In this document: piece by piece, positions 56,948 to 64,000 of the stretch
How the letters are laid out: each line of letters starts with the position of its first letter
Position numbering within the stretch: the first letter of the stretch is position 1
Assembly: GCF_002080455.1 (NCBI RefSeq)
Contig: NZ_CP020555.1
Span: 2,418,001-2,482,000, forward strand
DNA length: 64,000 bases
DNA from: Streptomyces sp. Sge12
GTDB lineage: Bacteria; Actinomycetota; Actinomycetes; Streptomycetales; Streptomycetaceae
Direction of reading: 5' to 3'
The notes under the pieces: model-generated
The model's input: only the letters and a program-made list of their open reading frames with translations
The model's database searches: none
Told to the model about the DNA's origin: nothing
Made by a program: the position numbers and the translations under genes

Positions 56948-57009
56948 CGCCACGTCAGCTAACGTCCCCCTTCGCCCACCCACCCCATCCGGCGAAGGGG
57001 GACTTCTCC

Positions 57010-57996
57010 ATGCCCATCACCGTGGCCCGGTTCAATCTCGTCGACCCCGACGGCACCCCCGAGTCCCTCTCCGCCCGGTACAAGGCGGCGCTGGAGATGG
57101 CCCGGTACGCGGACGACCGCGGGATCGACACCATCCAGACCGAGGAGCACCACGGCACCGACAACAACTGGCTGCCCTCACCCTTCGCCTTCGCGGGCGC
57201 GGTCTTCGGCGCCACGCGCCGGATCGCCGTCACCGTCTCGGCGATCATCGGCCCGCTGTACGACCCGCTGAGGGCCGCCGAGGACATCGCCGTCCTCGAC
57301 CTGCTGAGCGGCGGCCGCCTGGTGACGGTCGCGGGCATCGGCTACCGGCCCGAGGAGTACGAGCAGCACGGAGTGGAGTGGGGCCGGCGCGGCCGCCTCC
57401 AGGACGAGCTGCTGGAGACCCTGCTGAAGGCGTGGACCGGCGAGCCCTTCGAGTACCGCGGCCGTACGGTACGGGTCACCCCGGTGCCGTTCACCCGGCC
57501 GCACCCGCTGCTCCTGGTCGGCGGCAGCTCCGAGGCGGCGGCCCGCCGCGCGGCGCGCCTGGGGCTGCCGTTCTTCCCCAGCGCGCACCTGCCGGAGCTG
57601 GAGGCGTACTACACCGCGCGGCTGGCGGAGTACGGCACGGAGGGCTTCTGCATGATGCCCGCAGCCGAGACCCCGCTGCTGCACATCGCGGAGGACCCGG
57701 ACCGGGTCTGGGCCGAGCACGGTGAGCGCTTCCTGCACGAGGCGGGCAGGTACGCGTCCTGGCAGTCCAAGGACATCCGCAGCGCCGTACGGTCGGCCGC
57801 GCGCTCGGTGGCGGAACTGCGGGCGGAGGGCGTGTACCGGATCCTCACCCCGGACGAGGCGGTCGCGTACGGCCGGGCCGCGGGCGAGGCGGGGAACCTG
57901 GTCCTGCACCCGCTGTGCGGCGGTATGCCGCTGGACGAGGGCTGGCGCAGCCTGCACCTGCTCTGCGAACAGGTACTGCCCCGGCTCAAGGACTGA
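57010..57996 (+). CDS. LLM-class flavin-dependent oxidoreductase
   Basis: A 328-residue luciferase-like monooxygenase fold protein starting ATG 57010, preceded by GAAGGGGGAC. Typical features are TIQTEEHHGTDNNWLPSPF, the DLLSGGRLVTVAGIGYRPEEYEQ region and PLLLVGGSSEAAARRAARLG. It may use FMN or F420. It lies after the permease with about 60 bp between, so possibly one operon. Substrate unknown. Confidence 0.85.
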   Translation: MPITVARFNLVDPDGTPESLSARYKAALEMARYADDRGIDTIQTEEHHGTDNNWLPSPFAFAGAVFGATRRIAVTVSAIIGPLYDPLRAAEDIAVLDLLSGGRLVTVAGIGYRPEEYEQHGVEWGRRGRLQDELLETLLKAWTGEPFEYRGRTVRVTPVPFTRPHPLLLVGGSSEAAARRAARLGLPFFPSAHLPELEAYYTARLAEYGTEGFCMMPAAETPLLHIAEDPDRVWAEHGERFLHEAGRYASWQSKDIRSAVRSAARSVAELRAEGVYRILTPDEAVAYGRAAGEAGNLVLHPLCGGMPLDEGWRSLHLLCEQVLPRLKD

Positions 57997-58007
57997 GCCG
58001 GGGCAGT
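57975..58007. terminator. Terminator overlapping the oxidoreductase stop codon
   Basis: ACTGCCCCGGCTCA, five-base loop, TGAGCCGGGGCAGT: a perfect 14-bp stem including the stop codon (57994-57996), between convergent genes. Confidence 0.75.
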
Positions 58008-58037
58008 ATCGAGGAGAAGGGGTGGTGGCGGGGGTGG

Positions 58038-59468
58038 TTACCCCATCTCCTCCAGCGCCTTGCCCTTGGTCTCCGGCACCCATTTGAGGATGAAGGGGAT
58101 CGAGAGCAGGGCGAAGAACGTGTAGATCATGTAGGCGCCCGAGAGGTTCCAGTCGGACAGCGACGGGAACGTGACGGTGATGACCCAGTTGGCGATCCAC
58201 TGGGCCGCGGCGGCCACACCGAGGGCGGCGGCGCGGATGCGGCCGGGGAACATCTCGCCCAGCAGCACCCAGACCACCACGCCCCAGGAGAGGGCGAAGA
58301 AGAGGACGAAGAGGTTGGCCGCGACCAGGGCGGTGATGCCCTGCGCGTGCGGCAGGGAGATGTCGTCGCCGGTACCGGTCTTGAACGAGAAGGCCCAGGC
58401 CGCCGTGCCCAGCGACAGCGCCATGCCCACGGAGCCGATGAGGGCGAGCGGTTTGCGGCCGAGCCGGTCCACGAAGATCATCGCGATCACCGTGCCGATG
58501 ATGTTCACGACCGAGGTCTCGAAGGAGTACAGGAAGGAGGAGCTCGCGTCGATGCCGACCGACTGCCACAGCGAGGAGCTGTAGTAGAAGATCACGTTGA
58601 TGCCGACCAGCTGCTGGAAGACCGAGAGGCCGATGCCGATCCAGACGATGGGCAGGAAGCCGAAGCGGCCGCCGAGCAGGTCCTTGAAGGTGGACTTCAC
58701 CTCGGATCGCATGGAGTGGTCGATCTCGCGGATGCGGGCGTCGGCGTCGATGCCGGAGCCCTCGACCTCGCGCAGGACCTCCTTGGCCTTGTCCGTACGG
58801 CCGACCGAGACGAGGAAGCGCGGGGACTCCGGGATGGCGAAGGAGAGCAGGCCGTAGAGCACGGCCGGGACGACCATCACGCCGAGCATCCACTGCCAGG
58901 CTTCGAGTCCGCCGATCTCACCGCGCTGGTCGCCGTCGGCGAGGTTGAGGATGCCCCAGTTGACCAACTGCGAGACGGCGATGCCGATGACGATGGCCGC
59001 CTGCTGGAAGGAGGCGAGCCGGCCGCGGTAGGCGGGCGGCGAGACCTCGGCGATGTAGGCGGGGCCGATGACGGAGGCCATGCCGATGCCGAAGCCGCCG
59101 ATGACGCGCCACATGGCGAGGTCCCACAGGGCGAACGGCAGCGCGGATCCGATGGCGCTCGCGGTGAACAGGACGGAGGCGATCTGCATGCAGCGGATTC
59201 GGCCGATCCGGTCGGCGAGGCGGCCCGCGGTGGCGGCGCCGATGGCGCAGCCGATCAGCGCCGCGGCGATCACCTGGGCGAGTGCCGCCGATCCGACGTC
59301 GAAGCGGTCGCGGATGGCCTCCACGGCGCCGTTGATGACGGAGCTGTCGTAGCCGAAGAGGAAACCGCCCATGGCAGCGGCCGCGGTGATGAAGATGACG
59401 TGGCCGAGGTGGTCGGGGTGAGCCGGGTTTCCACCGCCTGACGCGGGTGCGTTCGCTGTGCTGGTCAA
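58038..59468 (-). CDS. glcP: MFS sugar transporter (GlcP-type glucose permease)
   Basis: A 476-residue major facilitator protein starting at TTG 59468 with AGGAG seven bases upstream. It has 12 membrane helices, the sugar-porter motifs GRLADRIGRIRCM, ESPRFLV, FQQLVGINVIFYY, VDRLGRKPLALIG and PETKGK. It resembles glucose permease GlcP1 of S. coelicolor, which also lies near smc. Proton-coupled glucose uptake is the likely role. Confidence 0.85.
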   Translation of the reverse strand: MTSTANAPASGGGNPAHPDHLGHVIFITAAAAMGGFLFGYDSSVINGAVEAIRDRFDVGSAALAQVIAAALIGCAIGAATAGRLADRIGRIRCMQIASVLFTASAIGSALPFALWDLAMWRVIGGFGIGMASVIGPAYIAEVSPPAYRGRLASFQQAAIVIGIAVSQLVNWGILNLADGDQRGEIGGLEAWQWMLGVMVVPAVLYGLLSFAIPESPRFLVSVGRTDKAKEVLREVEGSGIDADARIREIDHSMRSEVKSTFKDLLGGRFGFLPIVWIGIGLSVFQQLVGINVIFYYSSSLWQSVGIDASSSFLYSFETSVVNIIGTVIAMIFVDRLGRKPLALIGSVGMALSLGTAAWAFSFKTGTGDDISLPHAQGITALVAANLFVLFFALSWGVVVWVLLGEMFPGRIRAAALGVAAAAQWIANWVITVTFPSLSDWNLSGAYMIYTFFALLSIPFILKWVPETKGKALEEMG

Positions 59469-59683
59469 GGTGCGCTCCTGGGCCCGGCGGCGACGACGGG
59501 CTGTGTGGGGGATTCGTCGTTGCGCGTGTTCCTCTAGTGGCGCACAGCAAACTGCGCACCACCACCTGAACGTCAACACGCCAGAGCAGAGCCTATGGGT
59601 TCACTTTCTGAAGTCAAGACTCGGAGTGAGTGCGATTGCCCCATGAGCTGTCGAGATTTGCCTTCACTATCTGAACAGTCGGC

Positions 59684-62600
59684 CTAGCGGAGTCGCTGGC
59701 TGATCACCTTGGAGACGCCATCGCCCTGCATCGAAACGCCGTACAGCGCGTCCGCGACCTCCATCGTCCGCTTCTGGTGCGTGATGACGATGAGCTGCGA
59801 GCTCTCCTGGAGTTCCTCCATGATCCGGATGAGCCGCTGCAGGTTGGTGTCGTCGAGCGCGGCCTCGACCTCGTCCATCACGTAGAAGGGGCTGGGGCGC
59901 GCCTTGAAGATGGACACCAGCAGCGCCACGGCGGTCAGCGAGCGCTCGCCGCCGGAGAGCAGTGACAGGCGTTTGACCTTCTTCCCCGGCGGACGGGCCT
60001 CCACGTCGACGCCGGTGGTCAGCATGTTGTCGGGATCGGTCAGGATCAGCCGGCCGTCGCCACCGGGGAACAGGCGCGAGAAGACCCCCTCGAACTCCCG
60101 GGCCGTGTCCCGGTAGGCCTCGGTGAAGACCTGTTCGACCCGCTGGTCGACCTCCTTCACCACTTGAAGGAGATCGGCCCTCGTCTTGCGGAGATCCTCC
60201 AACTGCTCGCTGAGGAACTGGTGGCGCTCCTCCAGCGCCGCGAACTCCTCCAGAGCGAGCGGATTGACCTTGCCCAGCTGCTGGTAGGCGCGCTCGGCCG
60301 CCTTGAGGCGCTTCTCCTGCTGGGCCCGGACGAAGGGACCGGGCCGGTTGCGCGGATGCTCCGGATCCTGCGGCAGCTCCTCCCCCTCGGCGGGCGGGGA
60401 CGGGGGAACCAGCTGGTCAGGGCCGTACTCGGCGATCAGGCCGGCGGCCGCCATGCCGAACTCCTCCAGCGCCCTGGCCTCCAGCGCCTCGATGCGCAGC
60501 CGCTGTTCGGCGCCGAGCACCTCGCCGCGGTGGACGGAGTCGGTGAGCTTGTCCAGCTCGCCCTTCAGTTCCCGTCCCCGGTTGCGCGCCTCGCCGAGCT
60601 CCCGTTCGGCGACACCTTTCGCCCGTTCGGCCGCCACGCGTTCCTCGTCGGCCCGGCGGAGCGAGACCTCCACGTGCGCGAGGAGCTGGCGGGAGCCGTC
60701 GGCGACCGCCCGGGCCACCTCCGCCTCGTGGCGCAGCCGCGCCCGGCGCCGCTCGGCCCGGGTCCGGGCCTCGCGTTCCGCCCGGGCCGCGCGGTCGAGC
60801 GAATCCGCCCGCCCGGCCAGCCCCTTGACCCGCTCCTCGTGGGTCCTCAGCTGGAGCCGGGCCTCCATCTCGGTCTGCCGGGCGTTGGCCCCGTCCGCGG
60901 CGAGCCGATCCCGCCGGGAGCTGTCCGGCTCCTCGTCGACGGGCATCTCCTCGGCCGTCGCGAGCCGCTCCGCGCACTCCTCCACCTCGGCCAGTGCCTG
61001 CTCCAGCGCGTCCTGGGCCCTGGCCGCGGCGGCGGCGCTGCGCTCCGCCTCACCCGCGGCGCCCTTGGCCTGCCCGGCGAGCCGCCCGAGCTGCTGGGCG
61101 ACCCCGGCCCGGGCCTGCTCCGCGGCGCGCCGCCGCTCGGCGAGCTCGTCGACCCGGGTGGCCGCGTCCCGGCGGTGGGCCTGCGCGGCGGCCTGGGCCC
61201 CGGCGAGTTCCTCGCACTGCACGCCCAGCCGGTCCAGCTCTGCCGTGGCCTCGTCGACGGCGGCCTGTACCTCGATCAGGCTGGGCGCCCCGGCGGAGCC
61301 GCCGTGCGCGAGGTGGGCGCCGAGCACATCGCCGTCGAGGGTCACGGCCACCGCGTCGGGGCGCTGCGCGACGAGCGCCTCGGCCTCGTCCAGGGTCGCG
61401 ACCACGACGTGGTCCCGCAGCACCCATCCGACGGCCCGCCGCACCTCGGCGTCCCCGCCGACCAGCCCGGCGGCGGGTACGGGCGGGACCGCGGGTCCGC
61501 CCCCGGTGACCGGCGCGGACGCCGGGGCCGGAGCCGGGGCCGGGGTCACGGCCGCCGGGGCGGACGGGGCGACGCCCGCCGGCACATGCGGTGCCGGTAC
61601 GGCCGGATCCCCGTCCCGGGACGGGGCCGGACGGGGGACGGCGCTCCCCGCCGCACCCCCCGCCGCGTCCCCGGGCACTCCCGCTCCCCCGGCCGCTCCC
61701 CCGGCCGCTCCCTGGCCCGGGAGCACGGGCGGCGCCGGAGCGATGAGCAGGGTGGCGCGGCCCGCGTCGGCCCCGCGCAGGTGCCGGATCGCCCCGACGG
61801 CCGCCGCCGGGGAGGCCACCGCCAGCGCGTCCGCCGCCGAGCCCAGTGCCGCGGCCACGGCGATCTCGTACCCGGGGCTCACCGACAGCCGCTGCGCCGC
61901 CGGCCCCAGCAGCCCGGCCAGCCGTTCCCGCGCCTCGAGCAGCGCGCCCGTACCGTCCTTGCGGCGCAGCCCGAGCGCCAGCGCCTCCCGCCGCGCCGAG
62001 ACGGCCGCGCGTGAGCGTTCCGCCGCGGACAGCGCGTCCCGCGCGGCGGACAGCGCCGTCTCCGCCGCCGCGAGCCCGGCCCGGGCGGCCTCGTGGTCCG
62101 TGTCGGCCGACGGGTCGTCCTGCCCGCCGACCTCCTCCGCCAGCGCCTCGTACTCCTCCTGCGCGGCCGCGGCCCGGGACTGCGCGGCGTCCCGCGCCGT
62201 GACGAGCCGGTCGATCTCGGCCTGCGCCGCTCCCGCGCGGGAGCGGGCCGCGCCGAGCCGCCCGGTCAGCCGGGCGAGTCCTTCGCGGCGGTCGGCGATG
62301 GCCCGCGCGGCGTCCCGCAGCCGCCGTTCCTCGTCGGCGAGCGCCCGCTCCAGCTCGGCCCGGTGCTCGGCCGTGTCCTCCAGCGCCCGCGAAGCCGCCT
62401 CCAGAGCCGCCGTCAGTTCCGCCTCCTGCTCGCGGATCCGCGCCGCCTCCCGCTCCATGTCCTCGGGGTCGCGGCCGCGGCGCTCCTCCTCGGCCGGAGC
62501 CGTCGCGCTCTTGACCCGGGCGTCCGCGAGGGACGCGGTCCCCCGTACGCGTTCGGCGAGCTGCGACAGCTCGTACCAGGTCTGCTGGGCACGGTGCAGC

Positions 62601-63445
62601 CGCGGTGCGAGCTCCCGTACCGCCTCCTCCAGCTCCGCCTCGCGCCGCAGTGCCCCCGCGAGCTGGGCCTCGGCGGCCTCCTTGCGCCCCTTGAGTGCGG
62701 CCTCGTCCGCGATCTCCGCGTCGAGCGCGCGCCGCAGCACGACCAGGTCGTCCGCGAGCAGCCGCAGCCGGGCGTCGCGCAGGTCGGCCTGGATGACGGC
62801 CGCGCGCCGGGCGACCGCCGCCTGCCGTCCGAGCGGCTTGAGCTGGCGCCGCAGTTCGTCGCCCAGGTCCTGGACGCGCGCGAGGTTGGCCTGCATCGCG
62901 TCCAGCTTCCGCAGCGCCTTCTCTTTGCGCTTGCGGTGCTTGAGCACTCCGGCCGCCTCCTCGATGAAGGCTCGGCGGCCCATGGGATCGGCGTGCAGTA
63001 CGGAGTCCAGCTGGCCCTGGCCGACGATGACGTGCATCTCGCGGCCGATGCCGGAGTCGGAGAGCAGCTCCTGGATGTCGAGCAGCCGGCAGGTGTCACC
63101 GTTGATCTGGTACTCGCTGCTGCCGCCGCGGAACATGATCCGTGTGATGGTGACTTCGGCGTAGTCGATGGGCAGCGCGCCGTCGGAGTTGTCGATCGTC
63201 AGCGACACCTCGGCGCGCCCGAGGGGCGGGCGGCCGGTGGTCCCGGCGAAGATGACGTCCTCCATCTTCCCGCCGCGCAGGGACTTGGCCCCCTGCTCGC
63301 CCATGACCCAGGACAGCGCGTCGACCACGTTGGACTTGCCGGAGCCGTTCGGGCCCACGACGCAGGTGATGCCGGGCTCGAAGCGCAGGGTGGTGGCGGA
63401 CGCGAAGGATTTGAAGCCACGCAGGGTCAGGGACTTGAGGTGCAC
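59684..63445 (-). CDS. smc: Chromosome segregation protein SMC
   Basis: A 1253-residue SMC starting MHLKSLTLRGFKSFASATTLRFEPGITCVVGPNGSGKSNVV. It has Walker A (residues 32-39), two coiled-coil arms, a hinge, the signature LSGGERSLTAV and Walker B YVMDEVEAALDD. It condenses chromosomes with ScpA/ScpB. It is longer than the roughly 1190 residues usual in Streptomyces because of an Ala/Pro/Gly-rich insertion in the hinge (about residues 570-655, positions about 61480-61740), between RATLLIAPAPP and GLVGGDAEVRRAVGW. Confidence 0.95.
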   Translation of the reverse strand: MHLKSLTLRGFKSFASATTLRFEPGITCVVGPNGSGKSNVVDALSWVMGEQGAKSLRGGKMEDVIFAGTTGRPPLGRAEVSLTIDNSDGALPIDYAEVTITRIMFRGGSSEYQINGDTCRLLDIQELLSDSGIGREMHVIVGQGQLDSVLHADPMGRRAFIEEAAGVLKHRKRKEKALRKLDAMQANLARVQDLGDELRRQLKPLGRQAAVARRAAVIQADLRDARLRLLADDLVVLRRALDAEIADEAALKGRKEAAEAQLAGALRREAELEEAVRELAPRLHRAQQTWYELSQLAERVRGTASLADARVKSATAPAEEERRGRDPEDMEREAARIREQEAELTAALEAASRALEDTAEHRAELERALADEERRLRDAARAIADRREGLARLTGRLGAARSRAGAAQAEIDRLVTARDAAQSRAAAAQEEYEALAEEVGGQDDPSADTDHEAARAGLAAAETALSAARDALSAAERSRAAVSARREALALGLRRKDGTGALLEARERLAGLLGPAAQRLSVSPGYEIAVAAALGSAADALAVASPAAAVGAIRHLRGADAGRATLLIAPAPPVLPGQGAAGGAAGGAGVPGDAAGGAAGSAVPRPAPSRDGDPAVPAPHVPAGVAPSAPAAVTPAPAPAPASAPVTGGGPAVPPVPAAGLVGGDAEVRRAVGWVLRDHVVVATLDEAEALVAQRPDAVAVTLDGDVLGAHLAHGGSAGAPSLIEVQAAVDEATAELDRLGVQCEELAGAQAAAQAHRRDAATRVDELAERRRAAEQARAGVAQQLGRLAGQAKGAAGEAERSAAAAARAQDALEQALAEVEECAERLATAEEMPVDEEPDSSRRDRLAADGANARQTEMEARLQLRTHEERVKGLAGRADSLDRAARAEREARTRAERRRARLRHEAEVARAVADGSRQLLAHVEVSLRRADEERVAAERAKGVAERELGEARNRGRELKGELDKLTDSVHRGEVLGAEQRLRIEALEARALEEFGMAAAGLIAEYGPDQLVPPSPPAEGEELPQDPEHPRNRPGPFVRAQQEKRLKAAERAYQQLGKVNPLALEEFAALEERHQFLSEQLEDLRKTRADLLQVVKEVDQRVEQVFTEAYRDTAREFEGVFSRLFPGGDGRLILTDPDNMLTTGVDVEARPPGKKVKRLSLLSGGERSLTAVALLVSIFKARPSPFYVMDEVEAALDDTNLQRLIRIMEELQESSQLIVITHQKRTMEVADALYGVSMQGDGVSKVISQRLR

Positions 63446-63587
63446 GCCGCCGGACTCTACCTTTCGCGTTCGGTTTCACCCATGAAGGTGCTGGGCACAA
63501 CTGACGCCAAGGGCCACAGGCCCCCCACCTGGCCCTGTGGTCCGTGGCGTGGCGTGGAAGTCCTGAGAAGAGGCCGGTGAAAGAAAG

Positions 63588-63609
63588 AAGGGACGCCGAA
63601 GCGTCCCTT
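63588..63609 (-). terminator. Intrinsic terminator after the small coiled-coil gene
   Basis: On the minus strand AAGGGACGC, loop TTCG, GCGTCCCTT is followed by CTTTCTTTC. This is one of the few classical hairpin plus T-rich terminators in the window, 42 bp after the gene ending at 63652. Confidence 0.8.
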
Positions 63610-63651
63610 GCAGATCATGCGGGGCTGGAGTCGAGCGACGGATTGAACAGG

Positions 63652-63870
63652 TCAGGTGAGCGCAGGCTCCGCCTGGGGTACGTCGATGTCGATGCTGCCG
63701 AGCAGCGAGTCTCGGTCGTGCTGAGCGGCGGCCGCGTTCAGCGCGTCATTTTCGGACTGAATCCGTACGAGCTCGGACTCGAGGTCCTGGACGCGCTGCT
63801 GAAGCCGTCGCATCTCGGCGAGGAGTCGCGGGTCAGAACCGCCGACGTAACCGAGAAGCGCCTTTGCCAT
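63652..63870 (-). CDS. Small conserved coiled-coil protein, 72 aa
   Basis: Starts at ATG 63870: MAKALLGYVGGSDPRLLAEMRRLQQRVQDLESELVRIQSENDAL. The middle is a coiled coil (residues about 15-50), and the C-terminus is acidic. The opening MAKALLGYVGG is a conserved Streptomyces hypothetical as far as I recall. Function unknown. Just upstream of smc on the same strand. Confidence 0.75.
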   Translation of the reverse strand: MAKALLGYVGGSDPRLLAEMRRLQQRVQDLESELVRIQSENDALNAAAAQHDRDSLLGSIDIDVPQAEPALT

Positions 63871-64000
63871 GATGGATGGTCCTCCACACTGAGTGACCGA
63901 CCGTAGCGGTGTGGGTCGTGAGGGAATCGCACCCGCGGATGTCCGGCAGCGACTGTCAGTCACTGCGCTTACTACTGCCAACACTGCCAAACAGCTCAGG

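Overview
The window looks like a Streptomyces chromosome: very high GC, third positions almost all G or C, frequent GTG starts and ATGA-coupled operons. The native gene order is the conserved Streptomyces block dprA - comM - yraN - DUF2469 - Nudix - four type I signal peptidases - rplS - trmD - rimM - KH protein - rpsP, followed by proS, ftsH, ffh, glnD-glnK-amtB, nsdA, ftsY, a cytosine-type permease, a glcP-type glucose permease and smc. Nearly all of it is on the minus strand. It serves translation, RNA processing, protein export (SRP, FtsY, signal peptidases), nitrogen sensing and chromosome condensation.

The striking feature is a mobile element of about 30 kb (about 1909-31965) inserted inside comM (yifB, Mg-chelatase-like AAA+ helicase). 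The comM 3' part (436-1908) and 5' part (31966-32127) join perfectly in frame (54 + 490 codons) once the element is removed. Both ends carry an inverted repeat, TTCCCTG-N11-TGTTCA, and six extra bases sit only at the left junction, as expected for a Tn554-type tyrosine-recombinase transposon. The left end encodes three overlapping tyrosine recombinase genes and a small TnpC-like coiled-coil protein.

A second copy of the right-end sequence lies inside the element at 19096-19119 and abuts a decayed tnpC. The island is therefore probably an accretion of two related elements. The left unit (1909-19119) carries recombinases, a frameshifted DUF5713 gene, a divergent XRE regulator / Cys-rich protein pair with three operator-like repeats, a stand-alone SF1 helicase, a Gabija-like OLD nuclease + UvrD helicase pair, and an ABC-three-component (ABC-3C) system with a restriction-endonuclease-like effector. 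The right unit (19120-31965) carries an NsdA-like XRE/TPR regulator divergent from an asparagine synthase-like / Nudix / nucleotide-sugar dehydrogenase cassette, an IS5-family transposase remnant, a CHAT protease + alpha/beta hydrolase pair, an orphan gene, and a coupled nucleotidyltransferase-like / unknown pair.

The cargo thus reads as a defence island. The two least described modules are the CHAT protease-hydrolase pair (25757-29308) and the nucleotidyltransferase-like pair (30274-31784). To the right of 32127 the window is ordinary core genome. Points worth noting there are an Ala/Pro/Gly-rich insertion in the SMC hinge and GlnR-like boxes upstream of amtB. I saw no tRNA, rRNA or CRISPR array.
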